NCBI GenBank assembly: GCA_008931825.1
Contig: QXVZ01016037.1
Coordinates: 1-28,025, forward strand
DNA from: Phallusia fumigata
Taxonomy: Eukaryota; Chordata; Ascidiacea; Phlebobranchia; Ascidiidae
Reading direction: 5' to 3'
DNA length: 28,025 nucleotides
Below the pieces are notes generated by a model. The model worked only from the letters and a program-made list of their open reading frames with translations, was not told the DNA's origin and ran no database searches. The translations under genes and the position numbers were made by a program. Positions within the stretch are counted from its first letter, which is position 1, and every line of letters begins with the position of its first letter. Below, in pieces: positions 19,901 to 28,025 of the stretch.

Positions 19901-21416
19901 TCGGCGACAGATGAAGCCCCCAAAACCTGCACCAGACTTCAAGCCACAAGTGCAGTGGCTTCACGTAAGTTTGTACTCTGACATACAAAGCGTCTTTACT
20001 TCATCAATAAAACTGTGTGTGTTTTACTTTTTGGTTGCCTACTAATCTACGCATTTTCACACTTAATCAGGATAAACTGCGACTGAAGGGAAAACAACCC
20101 TCCGGAATGTAAGTCAACAATTAAATATTGTTTTTTTAAGTTGCACTAACATTCAGCATACATACGTGGCAATTAATACAAATTGCAAAATCAAATACGG
20201 TGATCATTTTGTGTTTCCTATCAAATCTTTTTCAGAACAAACCCAGGTAACACACTAAAGGTCGCAGCAGCTGCTTACCCGTGTCAGCGTATTGAGATCG
20301 AGGGCCCAGTATCTGCCACCATCGTGCACGCGCAATACAACACACCAGTTGGAATGTACAGCGCCAATCAGATTGTCAACACACTCGTCAATACGGCTGC
20401 CGCTAGAGGCGCTGATGTGCCGGATCCAGGGGCTTTCGGGTACGTTTTAGTAATGTTAGCTAAAAAACTATTAATTTGTTGCAAACTGAGAGAGGGACCA
20501 GACCAGAAACCGGTTGGCAGACTGTCAATATTGTTTTTGTCACTACTTAAGCATGCCCGTGGTAGGTTACGCGATTAAACAAACATTGTTTTGCCTGTAA
20601 TTGTTTGGTTTTAATCTTTAAATGTGAATTACTCTGATTGTTCAGAAAAAACATAAGCCTAAACAATAGACTAAAATTCTTTACATAGGCATGTGTTTTT
20701 GTAATTGGAAAACTAATTTACCTGTAATAATTGTGACAGAAAGATGTTCTTTAAATCCACGTAAAAACGCAAATGTCACAATTTACTTTTGACTGTTGAC
20801 CGACGTCTTAAGGTTCGTTTTGCTACGGCGTGTCCGAAAATCTACCGCGATTTCACTTTACCACAAGCAAATGTTTGCTTTCCCTTTAGTGATCAAAACG
20901 TGCCAGTGGACAAGGGCACAGCTGTNAGGTTACGCGATTAAACAAACATTGTTTTGCCTATAATTGTTTGGTTCTAATCTTTAAATGTGAATTACTCTGA
21001 TTGTGACAGAAAGATGTTCTTTAAATCCACGTAAAAAAGTAAATGTCACAATTTACTTCTGACTGTTGACCGATGTCTTACGGTTCGTTTTGCTACGGCG
21101 TGTCTGAAAATCTACCGCGATTTCACTTTACCACAAACAAATGTTTGCTTCCCCTTTAGTGACCAAAACGTGCCAGTGGACAAGGGCACAGCTGTCTACA
21201 AGTTGGTACACAAACAGGATAGATCCTCTCCAGCTCCAGCACAATCTCGATCTATACAGATTCTCGATNCAAAACGTGCCAGTGGACAAGGGCACAGCTG
21301 TCTACAAGTTGGTACACAAACAGGATAGATCCTCTCCAGCTCCAGCACAATCTCGATCTATACAGATTCTCGATGCGCTGCTCGACTACGATGAAGACGC
21401 GATGCAGCATTTTTAG
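16834..21416 (+). CDS. PDZ and ZM-motif protein of the ALP/Enigma (PDLIM) type, no LIM domain seen
   Basis: A cytoskeletal scaffold expected to bind alpha-actinin at actin bundles or muscle Z-discs through its PDZ domain and ZM motif. Exons: 16834-16926, 17385-17536, 18448-18519, 18680-18718, 18854-18877, (optional 19058-19282), 19585-19803, 19865-19964, 20071-20108, 20236-20439, and a last exon of 151 nt best represented by 21160-21268 continued at 21375-21416. Phases chain throughout and give 363 aa without the optional exon. The PDZ domain (about 1-82) has the family's PWGFRL carboxylate-binding loop (12-17), SRVTPGGKAA across the first intron, and GDVLVAING. Residues about 127-199 are Pro-rich then acidic. 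The ZM motif (about 278-303) reads AQYNTPVGMYSANQIVNTL. The protein ends DYDEDAMQHF and stops, with no LIM zinc fingers. The ATG follows a 3' splice site at 16800, so a 5' UTR exon or spliced leader is likely. Confidence 0.9.
17385..17536 (+). CDS. PDZ/ZM gene, second exon (rest of the PDZ domain)
   Basis: Acceptor TTTACTCTCAG|GTG and donor CTTAG|GTACAT (phase 2). It encodes VTPGGKAAQANVMQGDVLVA and the closing strand LTLHMTLLR. The intron at the SR/VTPG point is a position I associate with PDLIM genes. Confidence 0.9.
18448..18877 (+). CDS. PDZ/ZM gene, three small linker exons
   Basis: Exons 18448-18519 (72 nt), 18680-18718 (39 nt) and 18854-18877 (24 nt), separated by introns. All enter and leave in phase 2, so each can be skipped without a frameshift. 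They encode a polar, Ser/Arg/Glu-rich linker. The second and third begin alike (ERPRSQ and ERPSSQ), suggesting exon duplication. Confidence 0.75.
19058..19282 (+). CDS. PDZ/ZM gene, possible optional Lys/Arg-rich exon
   Basis: An open frame in the right phase between the small linker exons and the exon at 19585. It encodes a very basic segment (KITIKVGRKNKAKVK, then RKNREKR) resembling a nuclear localisation or acidic-lipid-binding stretch. The acceptor AAACCATAG|A has a poor pyrimidine tract and the donor CG|GTTAGA is weak, so it may be an alternative exon or no exon. Including it gives about 438 aa. Confidence 0.35.
19585..19964 (+). CDS. PDZ/ZM gene, proline-rich and acidic linker exons
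   Basis: Exon 19585-19803 enters in phase 2 (CTTTTTAG|CC) and encodes a Ser/Pro-rich part with PQPPPPAPKP (a possible SH3/EVH1 ligand) followed by an acidic tract (ENETETDDVDEK). Exon 19865-19964 (GTGACAG|CAAC to CTTCAC|GTAAGT) encodes a basic then Pro-rich segment with KPPKPAPDFKP. Confidence 0.85.
20071..20439 (+). CDS. PDZ/ZM gene, exons leading into and carrying the ZM motif
   Basis: Exon 20071-20108 is a 38-nt basic linker with strong sites. Exon 20236-20439 (TTTTTCAG|AAC to TTCGG|GTACGT) encodes the ZM motif (YNTPVGMYS and following helix), matching the ZASP-like consensus that mediates alpha-actinin binding in ALP and ZASP/Cypher. Confidence 0.88.
20564..20925. repeat. Direct repeat, copy 1, left of the N at 20926
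   Basis: A 362-bp block covering the end of the penultimate intron and the first 36 nt of the last PDZ/ZM exon. It is repeated at 20927-21195 with several substitutions and a 93-bp segment (from TTCAGAAAAAACATAAG to GTAATAATTG) missing there. Consistent with two haplotypes placed in tandem. Confidence 0.87.
20926..20926. other. Assembly join (single N) in the PDZ/ZM gene
   Basis: The N lies within the last exon of copy 1 and is followed immediately by intron sequence already present at 20564, which shows an unmerged contig overlap. Confidence 0.87.
20927..21195. repeat. Direct repeat, copy 2, with a 93-bp deletion relative to copy 1
   Basis: The partner of 20564-20925. The last exon is intact through 21268 in this copy. 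Confidence 0.87.
21160..21416 (+). CDS. PDZ/ZM gene, last exon, duplicated by an N-joined overlap
   Basis: The real exon starts after CCCCTTTAG at 21160 in phase 2. It encodes DQNVPVDKGTAVYKLVHKQD, a Ser/Pro-rich part, and ends DYDEDAMQHF with stop TAG at 21414-21416. The 105 bp at 21164-21268 are repeated identically at 21270-21374, around the N at 21269. A third, truncated start of the exon is at 20890-20925. Reading straight through the N shifts the frame, so the raw translation across it is not a protein. Confidence 0.82.
21164..21268. repeat. Identical 105-bp direct repeat, first copy
   Basis: CAAAACGTGCC to ATTCTCGAT, identical to 21270-21374 by eye. It lies in the last PDZ/ZM exon and ends at the N at 21269. 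Confidence 0.9.
21269..21269. other. Assembly join (single N) in the last exon
   Basis: The N separates two identical 105-bp copies; an unmerged overlap of contig ends. Confidence 0.9.
21270..21374. repeat. Identical 105-bp direct repeat, second copy
   Basis: The partner of 21164-21268. It continues into the true end of the exon and the stop codon. Confidence 0.9.
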
Positions 21417-23630
21417 TTCGCCTCTCGTGTTTTCCTAAGTTTTCGACAACGCCTGCTTGATTTCGTGTGACTTGCCTGCTTGTTTCCATGTACAGTGACA
21501 GAATGTATTTCGGCGGTTTGCCAAATATATCAAAAAAATTGGCCCAAACTTATGTTTGGTATGTATTCATTTAGTGTTGTTATTCATATATTTTGTACCC
21601 CATCAACTTACTCAATTTGGTAGGCTGCGTTAACACTGGGGCGTCTTGGAAAACATTTATTCCCACCAGGTGGCATAAAAGAGTTACCAGTTTTTTTCAG
21701 TTTATCCTGCTGGTCACAGGACTGAAATTTCACTTTTACTTTAGAACTAGGAAATCAAAAATCCGACGGGAAGGCAACAATGCAGCGTTTGCTGAGGCAG
21801 TACAGACAGACACCGAACCAAATTTTAACCGCGACGACGCAATAATAGTCTACTTATCCTTTCTTACACAATTTATAATTTTGTCCAGCAGTGTTTGGTT
21901 TCGCCTTTGCGTGTGTCAAATTGCAGTAATGCCAGAACCTGTCGCGTATCCCAGTTTATGCGACGGCATGTTGCATATTTGCATTATAGGCCTAGGAAGA
22001 AGGATGTCTGCTTGATATATGGTAATGTCACGCACAGGTTTTGTTGTCGTTGCCTCTGATGAGGGGATTAAGGATATTTTGTGCATTGTTTCAGTACGCC
22101 GAAATTTCGGTTTGCTGCGCCGGGAAAATACCATTTGCAGTCGAACTGAAGCGAAAGAAGTCGTAATGCACATTTAAAAAGACGCGGGATGACAGCATTA
22201 AAACTTAGAAAATACCAATTGTAACAACTAAAAATACTATAAAAGTTGAACTTGTAGGCTCGTTTTGCTATAACGTAAGTAGCTCCTTGGTTTTATCGTA
22301 GTTGAGTAATAAGTCTTAACAGGGAGCTAAACAAACTGGCGTTGTTACGTCTGGCAGGCAGATACTGACAGACAAAATCCAGTCGTGCATAATGCTTCCT
22401 TTTCATCCACCTAACACATTCAGCTTGCTACAGCTAAAAAGCAAGTCATGCAATGTGAGGTATATGCTGCAATGTAGTTGGTATGAAAGTTTAGACCCTG
22501 ACGTGTATGAACATAGTTTGGGTGACAGAAAAACTGCATTGTGTCTGGCATCTATTTTGTTGATGGCATGGTAATCCAGTGTATGTGGATACAAATACTT
22601 TACTTTATTTACAATGGTTTGTCTGCAATCTAACGGTTGTTTTATCTAAGCCTGGTTGTTGTGTCAGTTTCTGCTAAGGTTGCTTGGGGAAAGCGACGCA
22701 TAAAGCTTCTGCAGCTCGCCGGCATAAATAAACCGCATTGTGAACTGAAACGCGGCCATACAGTTCTGAGAAAGTCAGCAACGCACTGTGGTAAACCAAA
22801 AGCGGACGTAGCCGATCAACATAGATTTTACTGTGAGTAGTTCAATAGCCTGGCTTAACCCGTTGTGCTTCTGCAGCCTGCAGGTTTTTTTACGAAAAAT
22901 ATTCACTGTAAGGTTACATGATTTGTTTCGCTTAGACTAAGGTCTGCGCGAAAGTTTGTTAAGTAGAAGTAGATGGACTGTGTAGATATGTACAGGGAAC
23001 AATCTAGAAAATCTATAAGAATCAGTATGTTCAAAGCAAGTCACAAACGTTTATTTAAGAACATACTTATAATGTAAATGTATCAAAAATATTTGTAACG
23101 AGGAAATCAAAACAATGCGTTAAGGAACAAAAAATGTTAAGCGAGGAAAGCAACAAATATCCAACGCCAAAACGAAAAACGCTTTTTTACGCCAAAAAGT
23201 AACTCTCTACATCCACAACCTACAGTTTACTCGTAGGGGTTGTAACGGGGATGAAGCGGTGTGACTCTATGCTTTCTTGACAAACCAATTCGACGTGGTC
23301 TTGTGCAAGTTCGGAGCGGTTGTAATCTTTCCAGCCGTTCCGCCCCTGCAAAGATTGATTACAACTTTTCAGGCGAAAACCAAGATCAACAAAAAACATA
23401 ACTGCCTGGGAGCTTGTATACTATAATAGTGTTTATCTTGTTTTATCTCCTTTATGGCGTCACTCATTGCGCAACGTTTTACTTTCCTCTCGCTGCGTAT
23501 ACATACATATATGTTGTCTTTTGGTTTTACAGTGAATATATATACATCTATATAACACGCAGTTTTTTCTTCGACATTATGCATTGATGACAACAGCGAC
23601 TGTTAAAACGTTTGCACAAGCTTTCAGTTT
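21417..23630. other. Region downstream of the PDZ/ZM gene without a firm gene
   Basis: Contains the PDZ/ZM 3' UTR, for which no AATAAA was found within several hundred bases. One exon-like frame follows the acceptor-like TTTTACTTTAG at about 21734-21744 and encodes a charged segment (RKSKIRREGNNAAFAEAVQ). No donor or partner exon was established. No LIM-domain exon was seen on the plus strand. AT-rich low-complexity sequence lies around 23497-23552. Confidence 0.4.
23575..23616 (+). repeat. Hammerhead-core-like dispersed motif, copy 2 (degenerate)
   Basis: Shares CATTATGCA, TGATGACAACAGCGA and AAACGTTTGCA with copy 1, but has lost three bases in the CTGATGATG part and carries TGTTAAAAC instead of TGTTGAAAC. 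It lies just beyond the 3' end of the minus-strand gene at 23798. Confidence 0.55.
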
Positions 23631-23646
23631 TTTATTAAGCTTTATT
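23631..23646 (-). terminator. Candidate polyadenylation signals of the minus-strand 677-aa gene
   Basis: TTTATT at 23641-23646 and at 23631-23636 reads AATAAA on the minus strand, about 155-165 nt beyond the stop codon at 23798. Two candidate signals on the correct strand at a normal distance support the gene's 3' end. Confidence 0.55.
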
Positions 23647-23797
23647 TTAAGATTGTGTCTTGTGTCCCTTTACCAAGATATTTCATCAACTCCCATAAAA
23701 TAAAACATGACGTAGGGTAATGTCGTTTCTGCTGGGATGGGCATTGCGCCTTTTAAAGACCATAACTGAGTCGTTAACGCTGACGTTGCCAGCAAGA

Positions 23798-26073
23798 TTA
23801 CTGTCGTTTGTACTTACTTGTGTCTTGCATCTTTGGCAGGACGGTGTCGTGGTAGAAACTGTTGATGCAAAATAATGATAGATAATAGTTAAAGGGCGTT
23901 TTCGCAAATTTAAAGAAAGTGAAATATCGGTAACAGTTCGTGTTGTTTTGGGGTAACAATGTAATCGTTTAACGCAAAAAAGAAATGTTTACCTGTTTGT
24001 CACCATCTCGTGTTCCGCATCACCGGTGTCACTTCCAGGTTCCTCTTGCATTTTGCTAAATTTGTGGTTACACGGGTACATAGCGTCGGCATCATCCTCT
24101 GTTGATGCTAGTTCGCAATCTTTTATCATAGGCACTTCTTGGTCCAAACCTCGGTTCCGGAATTGGCTAAGTACATCGGACACAGTGAGTTGGCGGTGTT
24201 GCTGCTTGTCTGGCACTTTCGTATCGGAGTTCAGGTCGAGAACGTTTTGGCCAACGTTTTCTTTGACATTTGTCGGTGCAGCTATGTGGGTAGACGCGTT
24301 TTGCAGACTTTCGTCGTTGTCCGTCGTTAAAAAGTTGGCAACGTGATGATTTTTGCGTGATATGTTGCCGTTGAAGTTCGGGACGTCTGCTTTCACAAAT
24401 GTTTCAGGGCAACGTTCTTCGATGTTTACTTGTGGTTCTGGACTGCAAGGTGTGGCAGGTGGGCTTTTCGGTAAGTGGTTTGGAGAACCGTTTAGTATCA
24501 AATTTTTTTCTTCGGGAACGAATCGGTCATTGGCATCGTCAACAAAAACGTCACCGGAATCGTCGATGAATGTTTTATCGTAAAGCAAAACATTAGCTGG
24601 AACAACATGATTGACAAATTCATCATCATCTGTTGGTGATGGTTCCTTTAACGGATTGGCCCCAAAACTGTTTTGGTTATTCGGTATTTGCGAACTGTCA
24701 AATAGTTGAGGCGTGCTTGTGGTTTGGTCGGCAGTCAAGGGATCACCATGCACGTTGGAAATGGTTGATGGATCGTTGTTAGGCGTTGGAGTTAGTGAAG
24801 TGCGCCCAATTCCATCATTTTTGCAGATCGGCCATTCTCCCGAAATGGCATACGTAGCTACAAAAAACAATTTTTTTGTTTTGTAAACTAAATTAATAAA
24901 CAGTACCTGGTCTTTCGTTCCACGTGTATGGTTTCCAACTCATGACGGTGCGGTTTTCATCCGCGCAGGCCGGCCTAAAATCGTTTGAACCTTTAATTGC
25001 ATACCAATGCATAACAAATGTCGTTTATTGTACCTTAAAATAATCTGACCCGAAGCAGTGTTAATGACAGTTGATGCTTGTGGTTTTTCAGTTAGCAATT
25101 CTACCGAATCGAAATATCTGTTTTTTTCGTCAGGAATCGAAACGTTTTTCGATTTACAGTGTTGGGATTCAATGGCGTTGAAAGGGTCAGCATTGCGGTA
25201 GGGTGGATTGTAAGCACCCGTGACAAACTGCAACCACGGGTCGGTATCAGCCTTAAATTTAGGCTTTGAGCAGATGTTGCAGCTTAGCGGTGCACAGTCA
25301 AGTACGTCACTACAAACATCGTGGCAGTCACTTTGAGTGCGCTTGCGTGGCACAATTTCACCTTGTTGAAATATATCGGCGCTGGGTACAGGACTATCAT
25401 TTTCTGTGGGTGTGTGTATTGAGCACTCGTAACCGGCTGGGCAAAAACCACTTCCTGGCGGGCTTCTATCCTCGACCGCTTCTGTAGTAATCCTGTTAGA
25501 TTCCATGGTCTCCACTGTATGCCATGCGCTTGCTTCCTTTGGAGCATGGCTGTGATCGTCGGCGAATAGCATGTCTCGATCGGTCACGGTAGGATTGACG
25601 TTTCCAATTAATCTTGTCTGGGTTTCATTTGCCATGAAGTTAGAAGTACGGTCAAGCATTTGCTCTACCGAAACTATCACTTCATCGTATATTTGAGACG
25701 TTGGCAAACGAATACTTTCTGTTTCGCTGATAGGCCTGGACGCGGCCATTTTAACTACTGTCTGAAGAGGACTGTTTAAATTGCAAATGGTCACTGTCAG
25801 AGAAACCAATTGGCCCAAAATCTCTGCAACAGTTTTACTTAGTTCCCAATCCGAGTTTTGTTGGCATAGATCTTTTTTTTCAATTGACCCAAAATGAGTC
25901 TTAGCGTTCATATTTAGCAGTCGCTGTGTGGGTGAAACTGGTAAATCTTCATCAGACGCAGTTTTTGTTTTACCATAATCCAAGCTTCTAACGACCTCGG
26001 AGACAATATTGTTTAAAAGCAGAGAGACTTCCTGAAACTGATTTCTCAAACCGAACGCATCATCGTTACCCAT
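23798..26073 (-). CDS. Unrecognised four-exon protein, 677 aa
   Basis: Exons in transcript order: 26073-25034, 24974-24907, 24857-23993 and 23858-23798 (stop TAA). The introns are 59, 49 and 134 nt, GT-AG, with exact phase agreement (2, 1, 2). The coding sum is 2034 nt. The N-terminus has two amphipathic helical stretches (about 13-34 and 78-100). A Cys-rich part follows, with C211 and C217 and then C250, C254, C260, C265 and C268 (spacing CxxxC, C...CxxC), a possible metal site. Across the small second exon runs a tryptophan-rich conserved-looking segment (MSWKPYTWNERP, then ISGEWPIC). The C-terminal half is acidic, Asn/Asp/Pro/Thr-rich and probably disordered (for example PTDDDEFVNH, SPPATPCSPEPQ). 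No signal peptide or membrane segment. No family recognised; probably a nuclear or cytosolic regulatory protein (inference from composition). The ATG at 26073 is the first in the open frame. Confidence 0.8.
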
Positions 26074-26240
26074 TGTCCCTGATCTTGAGTGGCAACTTTA
26101 AGGTCCGTTCTCTATCCAGGGTAGATACCTATAGCTTACACAGCCATATGTCAACAACTCACCAGGAGGCAGGAATGTACACAGCACAGCTGTACACTTT
26201 TAAGCCTGATAGATATTACAAAGGTTTGGAAAATGTATTG

Positions 26241-26248
26241 TGACGTCA
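26241..26248. promoter_or_regulatory. CRE/ATF octamer TGACGTCA upstream of the 677-aa gene
   Basis: A perfect palindromic TGACGTCA, 168 bp upstream of the minus-strand start codon at 26073. The position fits a promoter-proximal CREB/ATF site (known consensus). Function is inferred. Confidence 0.45.
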
Positions 26249-27650
26249 CAACGCTGGAGATTTGCTGTGACTCAAACCAGCAGATCTGATTCAGTGCACG
26301 ACAAAACTTCCTGGTGACAGCAGACTGATGCAGCTACGCGTAAACGTTCGACAGGAGCTGAAATTTACAAATCGTAACAACTGCGTTTAAAACATGCCAC
26401 AGAAAGTTAGACTGTAAGTCTACCTATGATCTCGGTATGAATGGTTTTTAAGTAAACATAGGAGACGCAAGTTACTGTGCAGGTAGAAACCACTGTCAAA
26501 AAAAAACTACCAGGCTACATTAGGGTTGTATGTTTGCTATTTCTTTTTATTTGTAAAACAGATATTAACTGTTCAATACTTTGTGTAGTTGGTAGCTGCA
26601 ACCGAGAGTTAAATAGCAAAAGTTACAGAATGAAGAATAAACAAACAGCCGTTTATGAATGAGTAGAACGCTATTGAATTAGTCATGGTACAAAATCAAA
26701 AAAGTAGACACCAGGTGATGTAGAGCAGGCAAAAATATAGATAAAATGTACAGTACCAATTTGAACAAAACTGCTCAAAAACTATTACCAACGTTAACCG
26801 CAGTTGCAAAAACCACAGTACTAAGTGTGCAAAGAAAGTTTGTTGCTGGTTTAATTGCGACTATAGCGATTGGTAAACACTGCATGATTAATACCACAAG
26901 TTGGATAAAGTAGGTCGATTTTTGGTAATGCGTTTTAGGCCATTGAACTGAAGAAGCAAATGTGTCCTGAACAAACTGTTTTGTGTGGTAAGGTGTTCAG
27001 AATAATTTCGATTAAAACGGAAATACTTCATGCAGAAGTACGAGCAAAAATGTAAATTTCCATTCATATTGTAAGCATGGAAGCACCAGCCTTTGCGCTG
27101 ACGCTGACACTGCAGCTTTGTGGGGTCAATTCGGGTCATGTGGCGTTGCACTGATTTCCATTAAAACTTTGACGTATAAAACGATGGTACTGCGAAAGAA
27201 TAAATTTATTTTAAACGTAGAAAAATGGTTTGCAATTCCGTTTCCCATTTTTACATCAACGTAACGCTTCCACACGGGTTGACTGTTTGTTTGAGACTTT
27301 AATACCATCGCCACAAATGCTATCAAGTTACACGAGAAGAATGGTACAATGCGACGAGGAACAATCCTTCCCTCGCGACAAACCTCGGGTGGTTTGGTAT
27401 TTTGCCCGCAGTGAGCGTCGCCTTTTTTGCGTTGTGTTCTCTTGTTTGCACACTGACGAGGTAGTGAGTGCCAGTCAACCGTCAGGTATAGTTAAGATCT
27501 GTTTGTGGAGTCGGATATCAGCCTAAACGACATGAGTTAAGCTTTTTTCGAGTCACCTGGTTGTGTTCGGTGTAGATTAGTCTTCATTTGGTTTTGTGAT
27601 TTGTACATGTTTTTAGTCTAAATACTCGTACATTCAGTTACTCGTGTGTT
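26249..27650. other. Intergenic region between divergent genes
   Basis: Lies between the minus-strand 677-aa gene and the plus-strand membrane protein gene. It presumably holds the second gene's promoter and a 5' UTR exon; a donor-like CCGTCAG|GTATAG occurs at about 27484. No coding exon could be supported. Confidence 0.35.
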
Positions 27651-27660
27651 TGTTTTTCAG
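27649..27660 (+). promoter_or_regulatory. 3' splice site before the last gene's leader
   Basis: TTTGTTTTTCAG followed by ACCAGC, with a strong pyrimidine tract. It accepts either a conventional 5' UTR exon or, if the organism is a tunicate, a trans-spliced leader. Confidence 0.5.
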
Positions 27661-27761
27661 ACCAGCAACTCTATATGTTACTGTGAATCATGTGACGGTA
27701 ATCGTCAATTTCCTAAAATACCGTTTGCGGAAAATCCTAATCGTGGTAGATATCTGTTAAT

Positions 27762-28025
27762 ATGAAGCGAAAGATTGCTAGACTTGCATCGCGGTTGTTG
27801 GTGGCAGGGCTGTTGGTGGCCGGGGTAGTGTTCTTGCAACGACCATATCACAGCCATAACCAAAAGCTAATCGTGGATGCTGACTCAGAAGTTGCCTTGC
27901 ATTCCCCAGCCGCAATAAACGTTCGTTCGCCGTTGTTAACTTCGACACTGGGGCCGCCAAACATATCTGATTTTACATTTGACGAGTCTGATATGTTGGA
28001 CGAGCACGGTAACCCGTACACGATA
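27762..28025 (+). CDS. N-terminus of a predicted type II membrane protein, cut by the window end
   Basis: 88 codons open from ATG to the end of the window. A basic cytoplasmic head (MKRKIARLASR) is followed by one hydrophobic segment (about 12-25, LLVAGLLVAGVVFL) and then a polar stem with an N-glycosylation site (NIS, 67-69). This is the layout of Golgi type II enzymes such as glycosyltransferases or sulfotransferases, but no catalytic motif is within the window. A cleaved signal peptide is less likely because no good cleavage site follows the short hydrophobic core. A 3' splice site TTTGTTTTTCAG at 27660 lies 101 nt before the ATG, showing an upstream leader exon or spliced-leader addition. 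In-frame stops upstream support this start. Confidence 0.72.
   Translation, partial: MKRKIARLASRLLVAGLLVAGVVFLQRPYHSHNQKLIVDADSEVALHSPAAINVRSPLLTSTLGPPNISDFTFDESDMLDEHGNPYTI

Noticed and set aside
19403-19932. Two long minus-strand frames (129 and 162 codons)
   Set aside because: Antisense to the Pro-rich and acidic PDZ/ZM exons; their Trp/Gly/Leu richness mirrors the proline codons on the other strand.
23759-23816. Extra terminal exon of the 677-aa gene after a GTAAGT in its last exon
   Set aside because: Using that donor with the next AG would need a 17-nt intron, too short to splice; reading on gives a stop codon at 23800-23798.
24026-24583. Plus-strand frames over the 677-aa gene
   Set aside because: Antisense shadows of the long third exon of the minus-strand gene.
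1-28025. tRNA, rRNA, CRISPR array or bacterial operon
   Set aside because: No B-box-like GGTTCGAATCC with a paired A-box, no spaced repeats, and spliced animal genes throughout.

Overview
The window looks like nuclear DNA from a compact invertebrate chordate genome, most likely a tunicate of the Ciona type. The evidence is spliced metazoan genes with GT-AG introns that are often only 49-68 nt long, AATAAA signals, animal protein families (class A GPCR, PDZ/ZM protein, synaptotagmin-like C2 protein), and an AT-leaning base composition. The species is an inference; no species-diagnostic marker was seen. There is no bacterial operon, CRISPR array, tRNA, rRNA or intact transposase that I can support.

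Layout. (1) 1157-2628 (+): a complete three-exon peptide-type class A GPCR of 448 aa, with an AATAAA at 2703. (2) 3768-6833 (-): a synaptotagmin-like gene. Four phase-compatible exons lead into the first strands of C2A, and a last exon carries the end of C2B. About 200 residues of C2A/C2B between them are absent, and a single N at 4384 sits in exactly that interval. The N-terminal (membrane) exon was not found. (3) About 6.9-12.2 kb: no convincing gene; it holds a microsatellite, CRE octamers and copies of a hammerhead-core-like repeat. (4) 12169-12797: two near-identical 314-bp blocks meeting at an N, next to a single-pass membrane protein exon on the minus strand (12784-13140). A separate first exon (ATG, 41 codons) lies at 14042-14165 (-). 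(5) 16834-21416 (+): an ALP/Enigma-type PDZ gene with about ten exons, a split PDZ domain, a run of small phase-2 cassette exons and a ZM motif, but no LIM domain. Its last exon appears three times (two partial, one complete) because of N-joined overlaps at 20926 and 21269. (6) 23798-26073 (-): a four-exon gene for an unrecognised 677-aa protein. (7) 27762 to the window edge (+): the N-terminus of a predicted type II membrane protein, cut by the end of the window.

How the genes work together: nothing suggests co-regulation or a shared pathway. The PDZ/ZM protein fits actin or Z-disc scaffolding, the C2 protein fits membrane trafficking, and the GPCR fits peptide signalling. Two lessons for a user matter most. 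Every one of the four single Ns marks a contig join of unknown size or overlap, so gene models crossing them need repair. In addition, a short structured motif (CTGATGA ... GAAA with a 5-bp stem) recurs three times in 28 kb.
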